A stretch of 64,000 nucleotides of DNA from Pseudomonas chlororaphis subsp. chlororaphis (GTDB taxonomy: Bacteria > Pseudomonadota > Gammaproteobacteria > Pseudomonadales > Pseudomonadaceae). Positions 43,032-61,116 of the stretch are shown here, one piece after another; position 1 is the first letter of the stretch, and every line of letters starts with the position of its first letter. Location: NCBI RefSeq assembly GCF_003945765.1, contig NZ_CP027712.1, positions 4,340,001 to 4,404,000 of the forward strand, in the 5' to 3' direction. A program made the translations under genes and the position numbers. The notes beneath the pieces were generated by a model. That model was not told the origin of the DNA. It made no database searches and saw nothing but the letters and a program-made list of their open reading frames with translations.

Positions 43032-44426
43032 TCAGACCTGCGACTGCGCGCCTTCGAACCAGGCGAGCTTCTCGCGAAGCTGCACCACTTCGCCGACGAT
43101 CACCAGGGTCGGCGCATGCACTTCATGCTCCGCCACCAGCTTCGGCAGATCCGCCAGGGTGCCGGTGAACACTCGCTGGTTGGCGGTCGTGCCCTGCTGG
43201 ATCAAGGCGGCCGGCGTATCCGCCGAACGGCCATGCTGGATCAGTTGCTCGCAGATCACCGGCAAGCCCACCAGGCCCATATAGAACACCAGGGTCTGTG
43301 CAGGCGCGACCAGGTCGGCCCAGGGCAGATCGGTGGTGCCATCCTTCAGATGCCCGGTGACGAAACGCACGGACTGCGCATAGTCACGGTGGGTCAAAGG
43401 AATGCCGGCATAGGCCGCGCAGCCACTGGCCGCGGTAATCCCCGGCACCACCTGGAACGGAATGCCATGGGCCGCCAGCTCTTCGATCTCTTCGCCGCCA
43501 CGGCCGAAGATGAACGGATCGCCACCCTTCAGACGCAGCACGCGCTTGCCCTGTTTGGCCAGGTCCACCAATTGCTGGTTGATCTGTTCCTGGGGCAAGG
43601 CGTGATCAGCGCGGCGCTTGCCGACATACACCCGCTCGGCATCGCGCCGGCACAGCTCGAGAATCGCCGGAGCTACGAGGCGATCGTAGAGCACCACATC
43701 GGCTTGCTGCATCAGGCGCAAGGCGCGGAAGGTCAGCAGATCCGGATCGCCCGGCCCTGCCCCCACCAGATACACCTCGCCCGGCGCATGGGGCGCTTCG
43801 CCGGCGATCTTGGCCTGCAGCAAGCGCTCGGCCTCCTCGCCCTGCCCGGCCAGCTGCCGGTCGGCGATCGGTCCCTGGAACACGTCTTCCCAGAAAGCAC
43901 GACGCTGCTGCACGTCCGGAAACAGGCCTTTGACCTGATTGCGAAAACGCGCGGCCAGGCCGGCCAGCTGACCGTAGGTCGAGGGAATCCAGGTTTCCAG
44001 CTTGGCCCGGATCAGGCGCGCCAGCACCGGTGCATCGCCGCCACTGGAGACGGCGATCACCAGTGGCGAACGGTCGACGATCGCCGGGAAGATCACGCTG
44101 CACAGGGCCGGCGCGTCCACCACATTGACCGGCACGCAGCGCCGATGAGCATCGGCGGAGACCTGGGCATTGAGCGGTTCGTCGTCGGTGGCGGCGATGA
44201 TCAGCCCGCAGCCGTCCAGGTCCGCCTCGACATAACCGCGCGACAGGCATTCGCCGCCGCTGGCCGTGACCAGCTCGCGCAACTGGGGTTCCACTTCAGG
44301 TGCAACTACCCGCAGCAGCGCACCGGCGTCGGCCAGCAGGCGGGATTTGCGCAAGGCAATCTCCCCGCCGCCGACCACCAACACACGACTGCCGCGCAGG
44401 TTATGAAACAGCGGCAGAAATTCCAT
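43032..44426 (-). CDS. cysG: Siroheme synthase (multifunctional CysG)
   Basis: The 464-residue protein fuses an N-terminal dehydrogenase/ferrochelatase (Cys[19 protein letters not shown], residues about 1-200) and a C-terminal uroporphyrinogen-III methyltransferase (Cys[22 protein letters not shown], then [16 protein letters not shown]). It makes siroheme for sulfite and nitrite reductases. Its ATG abuts the serS stop directly. Both parts are complete. Confidence 0.95.
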   Translation of the reverse strand: MEFLPLFHNLRGSRVLVVGGGEIALRKSRLLADAGALLRVVAPEVEPQLRELVTASGGECLSRGYVEADLDGCGLIIAATDDEPLNAQVSADAHRRCVPVNVVDAPALCSVIFPAIVDRSPLVIAVSSGGDAPVLARLIRAKLETWIPSTYGQLAGLAARFRNQVKGLFPDVQQRRAFWEDVFQGPIADRQLAGQGEEAERLLQAKIAGEAPHAPGEVYLVGAGPGDPDLLTFRALRLMQQADVVLYDRLVAPAILELCRRDAERVYVGKRRADHALPQEQINQQLVDLAKQGKRVLRLKGGDPFIFGRGGEEIEELAAHGIPFQVVPGITAASGCAAYAGIPLTHRDYAQSVRFVTGHLKDGTTDLPWADLVAPAQTLVFYMGLVGLPVICEQLIQHGRSADTPAALIQQGTTANQRVFTGTLADLPKLVAEHEVHAPTLVIVGEVVQLREKLAWFEGAQSQV

Positions 44427-46094
<1,668 letters not shown>

Positions 46095-46098
<4 letters not shown>

Positions 46099-47420
46099 GG
46101 TTTTCTCCGCTGCTTGGGGCTGGCCCGGTCAAGCTCCGCCAGGTGCTTGAGCTTCTCGCCGATCTTCAGCTCCAGGCCACGGGGCACGGGTTGATAGAAG
46201 GGTTGCGGCTCCAGCGCCTCGGGAAAGTAGTCTTCGCCGGCCGCGTAGGCATCCGGCTCATCATGGGCATAACGATATTCGTCGCCGTAGCCCAGTTGCT
46301 TCATCAGCTTGGTCGGCGCATTGCGCAGGTGCAGCGGCACTTCCAGCGACCCATGTTCGGCAGCGCTGCGCATGGCGGCCTTGAAGCCCATGTACACGGC
46401 GTTGCTTTTCGGCGCGCAGGCCAGGTAGGTGATGGCCTGGGCCACCGCCAGCTCGCCTTCGGGGCTGCCAAGGCGCTCCTGCACGTCCCAGGCCGCCAGG
46501 CACAGGCTCAATGCCCGTGGATCGGCGTTGCCGATGTCTTCGCTGGCCATGCGCACCACGCGCCGCGCCAGGTACAGCGGGTCGCAACCACCGTCGAGCA
46601 TCCGCGCGAACCAGTACAGGGCACCGTCCGGGTTGGAACCACGGACCGACTTGTGCAGCGCCGATATCTGGTCATAGAAGGCTTCGCCGCCCTTGTCGAA
46701 ACGCCGGCGGGTATCGCCCAGCAGGCTTTGCAGCAACTCGACACCGATTTGCGTGCCGTCTTCGGCGAGATCGGAGGCGTTCTCCAGCAGGTTGAGCAGG
46801 CGCCGGCCATCGCCGTCCGCCGCCGCCAGGAGCATCTGGAAGCCTTCGTCGCTGAGGCTCAGCTGGCGCTTGCCCAGCCCGCGTTCCTCAGTCAAGGCCC
46901 GCTGTACCAGCTTGTGCAGCGCCGCCTCGTCGAGGCTCTTGAGCACATACACCCGGGCCCGGGACAACAGGGCGTTGTTCAGCTCGAAGGACGGGTTCTC
47001 GGTGGTCGCACCGATGAAAATCAGGGTGCCGTCTTCGACATAGGGCAGGAAGGCATCCTGCTGCGACTTGTTGAAACGGTGCACTTCGTCGACGAACAGG
47101 ATGGTCCGGCGCCCGTACTGGGCCGCCTGCTGCTTGGCGATTTCCACCGCCTGGCGGATCTCCTTGACCCCGGCCAGTACCGCTGAGACCGTTTCGAAGT
47201 GCGCATCCGAGACTTTCGCCAGGAGCCGCGCCAGGGTGGTCTTGCCCACGCCCGGCGGCCCCCAGAAGATCATCGAGTGCAAGGCACCCTGCTCCAGCGC
47301 TTCGCGCAGAGGCTTGCCGCGGGCGAGCACATGTTCCTGACCGACGTACTCGTCCAGGTTGGCCGGGCGCAGGCGCGCGGCCAGGGGTTGGGCGATCGGG
47401 TCACTGCGAAACAGATCCAT
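46095..47420 (-). CDS. rarA: Replication-associated recombination protein A
   Basis: The 441-residue AAA+ ATPase has Walker [18 protein letters not shown] (residues about 54-70), Walker [18 protein letters not shown] and a sensor block [20 protein letters not shown]. RarA (MgsA) acts at stalled forks and binds SSB. It lies 30 nt after lolA and overlaps crcB. Confidence 0.95.
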
Positions 47421-47450
47421 GGCGGACGATTGAAACCTCTTGGCGGCGAC

Positions 47451-48074
47451 TTATTCTTGGATCACGTCGGCACCCTTGGGGATGTCGAACTTGAACTTGG
47501 AAGCAGCGATCGGTTCGTTGGCCTTGACCCCGGTGAACAGGATATTGGTGCGCTGGCCAACGCTGTCGATCAGTTGCATGTCATTCACCAGGCCGTTACG
47601 GAACGACAGGCGCAGGCTGTCGAACAGGGTGTCCTTGGTTTTCGGCTTGAGAATGAAGTCCACCACACCACCGGCCTCCTTGGCGCTGATGTCGAAGCTT
47701 TCGCTGATTTTCGACACATCGCCCGACAACAACAAGGCTGGGGTCTGGGTCAGGCGCTGGTCCAGGGTCTTGATGGTGACCTGCTCCAGGTCCGGGTCCC
47801 ACAGGGAAACCTTCTTGCCGTCGGAGACCATCAGTTGCTCCTGCGGCGCATCGGTGTGCCAGTAGAACAGGCCCGGGCGCTTCAGCGCCATGTCGCCAGC
47901 GGTTTCCTGCAGCTGGGTGCCGCTGCCGTCGAGGGTCAGTTGCGAGAAACGCGCAGTCAGGGTCTGGGACTTTTCGAGCAACTGGGTCAGGCGCGCCACG
48001 TCTTTCTGATCGGCATGGGCCGACAGCGTCGTTAAAGCCAGTACCGGTACCAGCAACATGCGGATAAGACGCAT
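47451..48074 (-). CDS. lolA: Outer-membrane lipoprotein carrier protein LolA
   Basis: The 207-residue periplasmic chaperone shuttles lipoproteins from LolCDE to LolB. It has a signal peptide ([16 protein letters not shown]) and LolA blocks such as [20 protein letters not shown] and [19 protein letters not shown]. The start at 48074 has a GAGGAC site. It lies between ftsK and rarA, 65 nt after the ftsK stop. Confidence 0.94.
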   Translation of the reverse strand: MRLIRMLLVPVLALTTLSAHADQKDVARLTQLLEKSQTLTARFSQLTLDGSGTQLQETAGDMALKRPGLFYWHTDAPQEQLMVSDGKKVSLWDPDLEQVTIKTLDQRLTQTPALLLSGDVSKISESFDISAKEAGGVVDFILKPKTKDTLFDSLRLSFRNGLVNDMQLIDSVGQRTNILFTGVKANEPIAASKFKFDIPKGADVIQE

Positions 48075-48139
48075 GGGAGTCCTCATTAGATTCGTGGAAA
48101 AAACCGGCGGCGCTGGGGCGCGCCGCCCGTGTCGGGTCA

Positions 48140-50548
48140 TTAGTCGCGCATCGGACCCGGCGCTATCACTTCGCGCGAGCCGTTGGTGTTCATGGCGGTC
48201 ACCACACCGGCCATTTCCATGGCTTCGATCATGCGGGCCGCACGGTTGTAGCCGATCTTGAGCTTGCGCTGAACCGCGGAGATCGATGCCCGGCGGCTCT
48301 CGAGGACGAACTGCACCGCTTCGTCGTACAGCGCGTCGGTCTCGGCGTCGTCACCGTCACCACCGCCGCTGCCGCCGTCGAAGCCGCTACCGGCTTCTTC
48401 GACACCGTTGAGGATGTCGTCGTTGTACTCCGGCGCGCCACGCAGTTTCCAGGCCTCCACCACACGGTGCACCTCATCGTCGGAGACGAAGGCGCCATGG
48501 ACACGGATCGGCAGGCTGGTGCCCGGCGGCATATAGAGCATGTCACCGTGACCCAGCAGCTGTTCGGCGCCGCCCTGGTCGATGATGGTCCGCGAGTCGA
48601 TCTTGCTCGATACCTGGAACGCCATGCGGGTCGGGATGTTGGCCTTGATCAGGCCGGTGATCACGTCCACCGACGGACGCTGGGTCGCCAGGATCAGGTG
48701 GATCCCCGCGGCACGGGCTTTCTGGGCGATCCGCGCGATCAGTTCTTCGACCTTCTTGCCGACGATCATCATCATGTCGGCGAATTCATCGACCACCACG
48801 ACGATGGTCGGCAGCTTGGTCAGCAGCGGCGCTTCGTCGTGAATGCTTTCGCGGTTGTACAGTGGGTCGGTCAGCGGCGTACCGGCTTCGATCGCCTCTT
48901 TAACCTTGGCGTTGAAGCCCGACAGGTTACGCACGCCCATCTTCGCCATCAGCTTGTAGCGCCGCTCCATCTCGGCCACGCTCCAGCGCAGGGCGTTGGC
49001 GGCGTCCTTCATGTCGGTCACCACCGGGCACAGCAGGTGCGGGATGCCTTCGTAGATCGACAGCTCGAGCATTTTCGGGTCGATCATGATCAGCTTGGCG
49101 TCTTCCGGGCCGGACTTGAACAGGATCGACAGGATCATCGCGTTCACACCCACCGACTTACCGGAACCGGTGGTACCGGCCACCAGCAGGTGAGGCATCT
49201 TGGCCAGGTCGGTGATGATCGGCTTGCCGCCGATATCGTGGCCCAGGGCCAGAGTGACCGGGGATTTGAAGTTGTCGTATTCCGGGGTCGACAGCACTTC
49301 GGAGAAGCGCACGATCTGCCGGTCTTCGTTGGGAATCTCGATACCCACGGTGGTCTTGCCGGGAATCACTTCCACTACCCGCACGCTGGTCACCGCCAAC
49401 GAACGCGCCAGGTCCTTGGCCAGGTTGGCGATACGGCTGACTTTCACACCGGCGGCCGGCTGGATTTCGTAACGGGTAATCACCGGGCCCGGATGGATGG
49501 AGTCCACCGACACCTCGACCCCGAACTCCTTGAGCTTGATTTCCAGCAGATGGCCGACAGCGGCCAGCGACTCGGGGGAGTAGTTGAGTTGTTTCTTTTC
49601 CGCCGGATCGAGAATAGAGATAGGCGGCAAGGTGCCTTCAACCGCGCTGTCGATGAACAGCGGGACCTGTTTCTCTTTCTGCACGCGTTTGCTTGGCTCG
49701 GGCGCTTTGACCGGGGCCGGGGCAATCACCGGCGGGACCTGTTTCTCACGGTCGGACATGTGCTTGCTCAGGGCCTGCTCGCGCTCGATCAGGCGCTCCT
49801 TGACCTTGGCCTGCTCACGCTTGTCGGTCACGGTCGGAGCGACCACTTCATCGACCCGGGCATCCACTTCCCGCAACTGGGCGACCAGTTGCTTACGCTC
49901 GGTCCGGGCTGCCCACCAGCGGTTGGCGGCGCCCTGGAACAGTTCGAACAGGTCGAGGGTGATCTTGCCGGTCACATCCATGACCTTGAACCAGGAAAGA
50001 TCGGTAAAAACGGTCAGGCCGAACAGGAACAGCGCGATAAACATCAGGGTACTGCCCTGGATATTCAGCGCGTTCTTGGCCAGGTCGCCCAGGCTTTCAC
50101 CCAGCGCCCCGCCCGCGCCAGCCGGCAGGCCAGTCGCCGCGTGGAAATGGATATGCGCCAACGCGGCACCGGACAGCACCAGGAACACCAGGCCGATCAA
50201 ACGCCAGGAAAACAGCCAGCCGCTCCACTGCCACGGCTCATGGCGCTGACGGAAGATCTGATAAGTCTTGATCGCCAATAACAACGGGAAGATATAGGCG
50301 AAGTAACCCAACACCATAAACAGGATATCGGCGCTGTAAGAGCCAGCAGGACCACCGAAGTTCTGTACATCTTCGATCTTGCTGTTATGACTCCAGCCCG
50401 GATCGTCCTTGCCATATGTCAGCAATGCCATCATCAGGAACAGGCACAAGGCCCCAATGGCGATCAACGCACCTTCCTTGAGCCGGTAGTGCAATTGCTG
50501 GCGCCAGAGTGGGACTACTGTTTTAGGTGCTGCGGTGGATTTCTTCAA
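48140..50548 (-). CDS. ftsK: DNA translocase FtsK
   Basis: The 802-residue protein has four N-terminal membrane helices (residues about 25-190), a short linker with charged coiled coil, and the RecA-like motor with Walker [16 protein letters not shown] and Walker [15 protein letters not shown]. The C-terminal gamma winged helix follows ([20 protein letters not shown]) and reads KOPS sites. It pumps DNA at the septum and activates XerCD at dif. The linker is short compared with E. coli FtsK, as usual in Pseudomonas. Confidence 0.97.
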   Translation of the reverse strand: MKKSTAAPKTVVPLWRQQLHYRLKEGALIAIGALCLFLMMALLTYGKDDPGWSHNSKIEDVQNFGGPAGSYSADILFMVLGYFAYIFPLLLAIKTYQIFRQRHEPWQWSGWLFSWRLIGLVFLVLSGAALAHIHFHAATGLPAGAGGALGESLGDLAKNALNIQGSTLMFIALFLFGLTVFTDLSWFKVMDVTGKITLDLFELFQGAANRWWAARTERKQLVAQLREVDARVDEVVAPTVTDKREQAKVKERLIEREQALSKHMSDREKQVPPVIAPAPVKAPEPSKRVQKEKQVPLFIDSAVEGTLPPISILDPAEKKQLNYSPESLAAVGHLLEIKLKEFGVEVSVDSIHPGPVITRYEIQPAAGVKVSRIANLAKDLARSLAVTSVRVVEVIPGKTTVGIEIPNEDRQIVRFSEVLSTPEYDNFKSPVTLALGHDIGGKPIITDLAKMPHLLVAGTTGSGKSVGVNAMILSILFKSGPEDAKLIMIDPKMLELSIYEGIPHLLCPVVTDMKDAANALRWSVAEMERRYKLMAKMGVRNLSGFNAKVKEAIEAGTPLTDPLYNRESIHDEAPLLTKLPTIVVVVDEFADMMMIVGKKVEELIARIAQKARAAGIHLILATQRPSVDVITGLIKANIPTRMAFQVSSKIDSRTIIDQGGAEQLLGHGDMLYMPPGTSLPIRVHGAFVSDDEVHRVVEAWKLRGAPEYNDDILNGVEEAGSGFDGGSGGGDGDDAETDALYDEAVQFVLESRRASISAVQRKLKIGYNRAARMIEAMEMAGVVTAMNTNGSREVIAPGPMRD

Positions 50549-51816
<1,268 letters not shown>

Positions 51817-51887
51817 CCTCCCGACCTACGCTTGCGGCGGGCCTTGCAGGCCCGCCACCGCCCTCCCCTTCCGCAAGTCTGAATGCC

Positions 51888-52568
51888 ATGCTGACCTGGT
51901 TACAACGCAACACCTTCGACTTTCCCCCACTGGAAAAGGCCCTGCGCGATCCCAACGGCCTGTTGGCCGCCGGCGGCGACCTGTCGGCCGACCGGCTGAT
52001 CCAGGCCTATCGCCACGGATGCTTTCCCTGGTTTTCCGAAGGCCAGCCCATCCTCTGGTGGTCACCCGACCCACGCACAGTGTTATTTCCAGACGAACTG
52101 CATGTATCCCGCAGCCTGGGCAAGCTGCTGCGCCAGCAACGCTACCAGGTCACCTTCGATCAGGATTTTGCCGCGGTCATCAGCGCCTGCGCGGCGCCAC
52201 GCCCTTATGCCGACGGCACCTGGATCACCGAATCGATGCAGGATGCCTACCTTGAACTGCACAAGCGCGGTTATGCCCATTCGGTCGAAGTCTGGGATCA
52301 GGGTTTGCTGGTGGGCGGGCTGTATGGGCTAGCAATGGGCCAGCTGTTTTTCGGCGAATCGATGTTCAGTCGGGCCGACAATGCGTCGAAATTCGGCTTC
52401 GTCACGCTGGTCCAACATTTACGGGCATGGGGCTTCGCCCTGATCGACTGCCAGATGCCCACCGACCACTTGCACAGCCTGGGCGCCCGCGCCATCCCCC
52501 GCCAGGAGTTCGCCGGCTATCTGCGGCGCCATCTGGACCAGCCCAGCCGCGCCATATGGGTTTCCTAG
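51888..52568 (+). CDS. aat: Leucyl/phenylalanyl-tRNA-protein transferase
   Basis: The 226-residue enzyme adds Leu or Phe to proteins with N-terminal Lys or Arg, making N-degrons. It has family blocks [39 protein letters not shown] and [20 protein letters not shown]. It lies just upstream of bpt, with clpS and clpA close by. Confidence 0.96.
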   Translation: MLTWLQRNTFDFPPLEKALRDPNGLLAAGGDLSADRLIQAYRHGCFPWFSEGQPILWWSPDPRTVLFPDELHVSRSLGKLLRQQRYQVTFDQDFAAVISACAAPRPYADGTWITESMQDAYLELHKRGYAHSVEVWDQGLLVGGLYGLAMGQLFFGESMFSRADNASKFGFVTLVQHLRAWGFALIDCQMPTDHLHSLGARAIPRQEFAGYLRRHLDQPSRAIWVS

Positions 52569-52625
52569 GCGGGTTTTGCCGGTGTGGCTTACACTTAATT
52601 CAAAGCTAATCCCGAGGGTTGATTC

Positions 52626-53333
52626 ATGACCGAGTTGGCGCGTTTGAAGTTTTATGCCACTCAGCCCCACTCTTGCAGCTACCTGCCCGAAGAACAGGCG
52701 ACCACGCTGTTCCTCGATCCTAGTCAGCCCATGGATGTGCATGTCTACGCAGATCTGTCGGAAATGGGCTTTCGCCGCAGTGGCGACCACCTGTACCGGC
52801 CGCATTGCCAAAACTGCAATGCCTGTGTTCCGGCACGCATTCCTGCCGCGCAGTTTGTACCCAATCGTCAGCAAAAACGTATTCTCAAACGCAATGCCGA
52901 CCTGAAAGTCCAGCCTGTCAAACCGGGGTTCAGCGAAGAGTATTTCGACCTTTATCAGCGTTATATCGAGCAACGCCACGCCGATGGCGACATGTACCCA
53001 CCCAGCCGCGATCAGTTCTCGACCTTTCTGGTTCGCGACCTGCCCTTCTCCAGGTTCTACGAGTTCCGCCTCGATGGGCGCCTGCTCGCCGTGGCCGTCA
53101 CCGATCTGCTGCCCAATGGCCTTTCCGCGGTCTACACCTTCTACGAACCCGATGAAGAGCGCCGCAGCCTCGGCCGCTACGCCATTCTGTGGCAGATCGG
53201 CGAAGCCTTGCGCCTGGGCCTGGACGCGGTCTACCTCGGATACTGGATCAAGAACTGCAAAAAGATGAACTACAAGACCCAATATCGGCCCATTGAGCTG
53301 CTGATTAACCAGAGATGGGTCATCCTGAACTAG
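52626..53333 (+). CDS. bpt: Aspartate/glutamate leucyltransferase (Bpt)
   Basis: The 235-residue protein belongs to the ATE/Bpt family, with an N-terminal Cys-rich part ([31 protein letters not shown]) and a GNAT-like C-terminal part ([20 protein letters not shown]). Bacterial members transfer Leu to N-terminal Asp or Glu, feeding ClpS/ClpA degradation. A GAGGG site precedes the ATG. Confidence 0.93.
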
Positions 53334-53433
53334 AAGCCCTTGGCTTGAACCCCACTTTTCGGGCACAATGCACGCCGCTTTTGCCTGGCGCAGTTGCACC
53401 GGGCCATTCATTGGACACCGAGGGCTTTACTGC

Positions 53434-53652
53434 ATGTCGAAAGAAGACAGCTTCGAAATGGAAGGCACTGTCGTCGACACCCTGCCCAACACCATGTTTC
53501 GTGTGGAGTTGGAAAATGGGCACGTCGTAACCGCGCATATCTCCGGCAAGATGCGCAAGAACTACATTCGTATTCTTACCGGTGACAAAGTGCGCGTCGA
53601 ACTGACGCCCTATGACTTGAGCAAAGGGCGCATCACTTACCGCGCTCGCTAA
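53434..53652 (+). CDS. infA: Translation initiation factor IF-1
   Basis: The 72-residue S1-fold protein starts at 53434 ([20 protein letters not shown]) and ends GRITYRAR, the normal length and sequence of IF-1. It occupies the ribosomal A site at initiation. A strong terminator follows. An upstream extension is possible in frame but does not fit the family. Confidence 0.97.
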
Positions 53653-53667
53653 GCAAGTCAATACAAG

Positions 53668-53693
53668 ACGCCCGGCCCATGCCGGGCGTTTTT
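53668..53693 (+). terminator. Rho-independent terminator of infA
   Basis: The stem acgcccggc / gccgggcgt is followed by TTTTT, 16 nt after the stop. Confidence 0.9.
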
Positions 53694-53734
53694 GTTTGCC
53701 TGCGATTTACTCTGCCTGCCTACAGAACAGATAT

Positions 53735-53765
53735 AAAAAAGGCGCCTTGCGGCGCCTTTTTTTAT
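53735..53765. terminator. Rho-independent terminator of clpA
   Basis: The stem aaggcgcc / ggcgcctt is flanked by A- and T-runs. On the minus strand it follows the clpA stop by 10 nt. Confidence 0.88.
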
Positions 53766-53774
53766 TGCGGCCGG

Positions 53775-56045
53775 TCAGGCCATTTCTGCGGTGGTCTCGA
53801 ACTCGAAGGTCAGCTCGCCATCCTTGATGTCGATGTGTACCACACCGCCATGTTCGGCCAGTTCGCCAAAGAGTATCTCCTCCGCCAGCGGACGCTTGAT
53901 CTTGTCCTGGATCAGGCGCGCCATCGGGCGAGCGCCCATGGTCACATCGTAACCACCAGCCGCCAGCCAGCTGCGGGCCGCATCGGTGACTTCCAACTGA
54001 ACGCGCTTGTCCTCCAGCTGCGCCTGCAGTTCGGTAAGGAACTTGTCCACCACGCTCTTGATAACCTCATGACTGAGGCGACCAAATTGGATAATGGTGT
54101 CCAGACGGTTACGGAATTCCGGCGTGAAGCTCTTCTTGATCACTTCCATGGCATCGGAAGAGTGATCCTGATGAGTGAACCCGATGGAAGCCCGCGCCGC
54201 GGTCTCGGCACCTGCGTTGGTGGTCATGATCACGATCACGTTGCGGAAATCCGCCTTACGCCCGTTGTTATCGGTCAAGGTACCGTGGTCCATCACCTGC
54301 AGCAGCAGGTTGAAGACTTCCGGGTGGGCCTTTTCGATTTCATCGAGCAGCAATACGCAGTGAGGCTGCTTGGTAATCGCTTCGGTCAGCAAACCGCCCT
54401 GGTCGAAACCGACATAACCTGGAGGCGCACCGATCAGGCGCGATACGGTGTGACGCTCCATGTACTCGGACATGTCGAAACGCACCAGTTCGATACCCAG
54501 CGCCTTGGCCAACTGCCGCGCAGCTTCGGTCTTACCGACACCGGTAGGCCCGGCGAACAGGAACGAACCGACGGGCTTGTCTGGCGATTTCAGGCCGGCA
54601 CGGGACAGTTTGATCGCGGTCGACAGCGAGTCGATCGCCGCATCCTGGCCGAACACCGTCAACTTCAGGTCGCGCTCGAGGTTACGCAGCAGCTCCTTGT
54701 CGGAACTGGTGACGTGTTTCGGTGGAATCCGCGCGATTTTCGCCACGATATCCTCGACCTGAGCGACCTCTATGCGTTTTACGCGCTTGTCGACAGGCTG
54801 CAGACGCTGATAGGCGCCCGCCTCGTCGATCACGTCGATCGCCTTGTCGGGCATATGCCGGTCATTGATATAACGCGACGCCAGTTCGGCGGCGGCGCGC
54901 AATGCCTCATCGCTGTATTCGATGCTGTGGTGCAGCTCGAAACGCCCCTTGAGGCCGCGCAGGATACCGATGGTGTCCTCTACCGAAGGCTCGGATACAT
55001 CGACCTTCTGGAAACGGCGAGCCAAGGCCCGGTCCTTCTCGAAAATCCCACGGAATTCCTGGAAGGTGGTCGAACCGATGCAACGGATGTCACCCGAAGA
55101 AAGCAGCGGCTTGAGCAGGTTCGAGGCATCCATCACCCCACCGGACGCCGCACCGGCGCCAATGATGGTGTGAATCTCGTCGATGAACAGGATCGCCTGC
55201 GGACGTTTCTTCAACTCGCCCAGCAACGCCTTGAAGCGCTTCTCGAAATCACCGCGGTATTTGGTACCCGCCAGCAACGCGCCGAGATCCAGGGAGTACA
55301 CCACGCTACTGGCCAACAGGTCAGGCACCTGACTGTCGACGATGCGCTTGGCCAGACCTTCGGCGATGGCCGTTTTACCGACTCCGGCCTCGCCCACCAG
55401 CAGCGGATTGTTCTTGCGCCGGCGCGCAAGAATCTGCGCCACACGCTCGACTTCCTGCTCACGCCCGACCAACGGGTCGATACGCCCCTGGCGCGCCAGC
55501 TCATTGAGATTGCTGGCATAAGCATCCAGCGGATTACCTGAAGAGGAAGACTCACCGCCTTCATCGTCCTGCATATCCTGCTCACCTTCGGAATGATCGC
55601 CATGCCCCGGCACTTTGGAGATGCCATGGGCGATGTAGTTGACGACATCGATGCGGGCAACGCTCTGCTGTTTCAGCAGGAACACCGCCTGACTCTCTTG
55701 CTCACTGAAGATCGCAACCAGCACATTGGCGCCGGTCACTTCGCGCTTGCCCGAGCTCTGCACATGAAAGACAGCACGTTGCAGCACACGCTGGAAGCCC
55801 AGGGTTGGCTGGGTTTCGCGATCCTCGTCGTGCACAGGAATCAGCGGCGTGGTGGAGTCGATGAACTCCTGCAGGTCGTGCTTGAGTTTGTCGAGGTTTG
55901 CTCCGCAGGCACGCAAAACGGTGGCGGCGGCCTCATTATCCAAAAGAGCCAACAAGAGGTGCTCGACGGTCATGAACTCATGACGCTTCGAACGAGCCTC
56001 TTTGAAGGCGAGATTGAGGGTGACTTCGAGCTCGCGGTTTAACAT
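53775..56045 (-). CDS. clpA: ATP-dependent Clp protease ATP-binding subunit ClpA
   Basis: The 756-residue AAA+ unfoldase has an N-terminal Clp-N domain (residues about 1-145) that docks ClpS, and two ATPase modules (Walker [19 protein letters not shown] and [20 protein letters not shown]). Between clpS and clpA there are 29 nt. It feeds substrates, including N-degron proteins, to ClpP, which is not in the window. Confidence 0.97.
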   Translation of the reverse strand: MLNRELEVTLNLAFKEARSKRHEFMTVEHLLLALLDNEAAATVLRACGANLDKLKHDLQEFIDSTTPLIPVHDEDRETQPTLGFQRVLQRAVFHVQSSGKREVTGANVLVAIFSEQESQAVFLLKQQSVARIDVVNYIAHGISKVPGHGDHSEGEQDMQDDEGGESSSSGNPLDAYASNLNELARQGRIDPLVGREQEVERVAQILARRRKNNPLLVGEAGVGKTAIAEGLAKRIVDSQVPDLLASSVVYSLDLGALLAGTKYRGDFEKRFKALLGELKKRPQAILFIDEIHTIIGAGAASGGVMDASNLLKPLLSSGDIRCIGSTTFQEFRGIFEKDRALARRFQKVDVSEPSVEDTIGILRGLKGRFELHHSIEYSDEALRAAAELASRYINDRHMPDKAIDVIDEAGAYQRLQPVDKRVKRIEVAQVEDIVAKIARIPPKHVTSSDKELLRNLERDLKLTVFGQDAAIDSLSTAIKLSRAGLKSPDKPVGSFLFAGPTGVGKTEAARQLAKALGIELVRFDMSEYMERHTVSRLIGAPPGYVGFDQGGLLTEAITKQPHCVLLLDEIEKAHPEVFNLLLQVMDHGTLTDNNGRKADFRNVIVIMTTNAGAETAARASIGFTHQDHSSDAMEVIKKSFTPEFRNRLDTIIQFGRLSHEVIKSVVDKFLTELQAQLEDKRVQLEVTDAARSWLAAGGYDVTMGARPMARLIQDKIKRPLAEEILFGELAEHGGVVHIDIKDGELTFEFETTAEMA

Positions 56046-56074
56046 AGCTTCACCTCATACCCAAGTGGTCGGCG

Positions 56075-56437
56075 TTAACCGTCCTTCTCGATTTCACAGA
56101 GTAGCGGATGCTGGCTTTCCCTGGCGTACTGGTTGACCTGCATGGCCTTGGTCTCGGCGATGTCGCGGGTAAACAATCCACATACTGCCCGTCCTTCTGT
56201 ATGAACGGCCAGCATTACCTTGGTCGCCAGCTCGCGATTCAGGTTAAAAAACACCTCGAGCACTTCGACGACGAAATCCATCGGTGTGTAGTCATCATTG
56301 AACAAAACCACCTTGTACATCGGCGGAGCCTGCAACGTCGGCTTAGCTTCCTGTACAGCCAAGCCAGCGGAATCGTCGTCTTGGAAATCCGGGCGATCCT
56401 GATTGAATGTTAGTCGAATCTGGCTGATTGCATGCAT
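56075..56437 (-). CDS. clpS: ClpS adaptor for ClpA
   Basis: The 120-residue adaptor has the conserved core [20 protein letters not shown], where the ND and M residues form the N-degron pocket, plus [21 protein letters not shown] flexible N-terminal tail precedes the core. Together with Aat and Bpt it completes the N-degron route. Confidence 0.96.
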   Translation of the reverse strand: MHAISQIRLTFNQDRPDFQDDDSAGLAVQEAKPTLQAPPMYKVVLFNDDYTPMDFVVEVLEVFFNLNRELATKVMLAVHTEGRAVCGLFTRDIAETKAMQVNQYARESQHPLLCEIEKDG

Positions 56438-56663
56438 GGAAAGAAAGGTTCGTTAGTTGAGCAAATACAGTGGTGGGGGCACTCCAGGGGGATTTCAACT
56501 CCGACCGCCGGGTCACCTTGACTATCGGCAAAACGGTGTTACAACCAATAGAGCCCACATTGGGTAATAAAGGTCCGTACCGTCAATCCTATATTTTCGG
56601 ATTCCGGTACGGATGAACTGGATGATACTCCAGTGATGGAGTCTGTTGCAGAGGGATATGAGC

Positions 56664-56921
56664 ATGGCAAGCGGCAAGGTCAAGTGGTTCAACAACGCCA
56701 AGGGTTATGGCTTCATTAATGAGGAGGGTAAAAGCGACGACCTTTTCGCCCACTACTCGGCCATCGAGATGGAAGGCTACAAAACCTTGAAAGCCGGCCA
56801 GGCCGTGAGCTTTGAGATCACTCAAGGACCCAAGGGCCTGCACGCCGTGAAAATCCAATCCATCAAGACCCAGAACACCCCCGCCGCAGCCCCCTCCTAC
56901 CAGGAAACGGCCCTGAGCTGA
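56664..56921 (+). CDS. cspD: Cold-shock-like protein CspD
   Basis: The 85-residue protein has the cold-shock domain with RNP1-type [12 protein letters not shown] and RNP2-type DLFAHYSAI, plus a short C-terminal tail typical of CspD, an inhibitor of replication in slow-growing cells of E. coli. The start at 56664 has AGAGGG 8 nt upstream; ATG 56658 is too close to that site. It is divergent from clpS, a conserved order in gammaproteobacteria. Confidence 0.9.
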   Translation: MASGKVKWFNNAKGYGFINEEGKSDDLFAHYSAIEMEGYKTLKAGQAVSFEITQGPKGLHAVKIQSIKTQNTPAAAPSYQETALS

Positions 56922-56955
56922 AAATCTTCAGCATCCAGTCATAAAAAACAGTCAT

Positions 56956-56993
56956 AAAAAAACGGCCGACTCAATCGATTGAGCCGGCCGTTT
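56956..56993. terminator. Rho-independent terminator of icd (and cspD)
   Basis: A long near-perfect hairpin: AACGGCCG, then CTCAATCGATTGAG at the tip, then CGGCCGTT, with one mismatch. A T-run follows on the minus strand, 19 nt after the icd stop. It sits between convergent genes. Confidence 0.88.
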
Positions 56994-57011
56994 CATTTGG
57001 AGCGTGTCAAT

Positions 57012-58268
57012 TTACATGTGAGAAATCAGCGCATCGCCGAACGCCGAAGACGACAACAGCGTGGCGCCTTCCATCAGGCGCTCGAAGTCATAGGTCACGG
57101 TCTTGGCACCAATGGCGCCGTTGGTGCCCTTGATGATCAGGTCGGCCGCTTCAGTCCAGCCCATGTGACGCAGCATCATTTCCGCGGACAGGATCAGCGA
57201 ACCCGGGTTCACCTGGTCCTTGCCCGCGTACTTCGGCGCCGTACCGTGGGTCGCCTCGAACATGGCCACGGTGTCGGACAGGTTGGCGCCCGGAGCGATG
57301 CCGATCCCGCCCACTTCAGCCGCCAGAGCGTCGGACAGGTAGTCACCATTCAGGTTGAGGGTCGCGATCACGTCATATTCGGCCGGACGCAGCAGGATCT
57401 GCTGGAGCATCGCATCGGCGATGGCGTCCTTGACGATCACGTTCTTGCCGGTTTTCGGGTTCTTGAACTGCATCCACGGGCCGCCATCGAGCAGCGTCGC
57501 TCCGAACTCTTGCGCCGCCACTTCATAGGCCCACTCTTTGAAGGCACCTTCGGTGAACTTCATGATGTTGCCTTTATGCACGATGGTCAGCGAATCGCGG
57601 TCGTTGTCGACCACATATTGCAGCGCTTTGCGCGCCAGACGCTTGGTGCCCTGCAGGGAAACCGGCTTGACGCCGATACCGCAGTTTTCGTCGAAACGGA
57701 TCTTGGTGACGCCCATTTCTTCTTTGAGGAACTTGATGACCTTGGTGGCTTCGGCGGAGCCGGCCTTCCATTCGATACCGGCGTAAATGTCTTCCGAGTT
57801 CTCACGGAAAATGGTCATGTCGACATCGCCAGGCTTCTTCACCGGGCTCGGCACGCCTTCGAACCAGCGCACTGGGCGCAGGCACACATACAGGTCAAGC
57901 TGTTGACGCAGGGCCACGTTCAGGGAACGGATACCACCACCTACCGGAGTGGTCAGCGGGCCCTTGATGGAAACCACGTAATCCTTGACTGCGTCCAGGG
58001 TTTCCTGAGGGAGCCAGGTGTCCTGGTCGTACACTTGAGTTGCTTTCTCGCCGGCATAGACTTCCATCCAGGAGATTTTGCGCTCGCCGCCGTAGGCCTT
58101 CTTAACAGCAGCATCGACAACCTTGATCATGACCGGGCTGATATCAACGCCAATACCATCGCCTTCGATGAAAGGGATAATCGGGTTGTTAGGAACATTG
58201 AGAGAATGGTCTGCGTTGACGGTGATTTTGTCGCCGACTGCTGGAACCTGAATCTTCTTGTATCCCAT
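57012..58268 (-). CDS. icd: NADP-dependent isocitrate dehydrogenase, homodimeric type
   Basis: The 418-residue enzyme is of the E. coli Icd type, with the active-site block [20 protein letters not shown]. The Ser in GIRSLN is the AceK phosphorylation site. NADP specificity is supported by [20 protein letters not shown]. It is divergent from a second, unrelated isocitrate dehydrogenase gene (idh). Confidence 0.96.
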   Translation of the reverse strand: MGYKKIQVPAVGDKITVNADHSLNVPNNPIIPFIEGDGIGVDISPVMIKVVDAAVKKAYGGERKISWMEVYAGEKATQVYDQDTWLPQETLDAVKDYVVSIKGPLTTPVGGGIRSLNVALRQQLDLYVCLRPVRWFEGVPSPVKKPGDVDMTIFRENSEDIYAGIEWKAGSAEATKVIKFLKEEMGVTKIRFDENCGIGVKPVSLQGTKRLARKALQYVVDNDRDSLTIVHKGNIMKFTEGAFKEWAYEVAAQEFGATLLDGGPWMQFKNPKTGKNVIVKDAIADAMLQQILLRPAEYDVIATLNLNGDYLSDALAAEVGGIGIAPGANLSDTVAMFEATHGTAPKYAGKDQVNPGSLILSAEMMLRHMGWTEAADLIIKGTNGAIGAKTVTYDFERLMEGATLLSSSAFGDALISHM

Positions 58269-60999
<2,731 letters not shown>

Positions 61000-61016
61000 G
61001 CAACACCGCTGTCATA

Positions 61017-61043
61017 CAAACCCCGGCCAGGTGCCGGGGTTTG
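61017..61043 (+). terminator. Rho-independent terminator of idh
   Basis: The stem aaaccccgg / ccggggttt is followed by an interrupted T-run, 17 nt after the stop. Confidence 0.75.
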
Positions 61044-61116
61044 TGCTTTTTGGACAACACCTGTAGGACTGGCGTTCGCCTTATGATGTCCACCCACTCA
61101 AGACGGAGCTTTATAT

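Noticed and set aside
53679..55541. 620-codon plus-strand frame opposite clpA
   Set aside because: Starts inside the infA terminator region and is antisense to clpA; no family signature.
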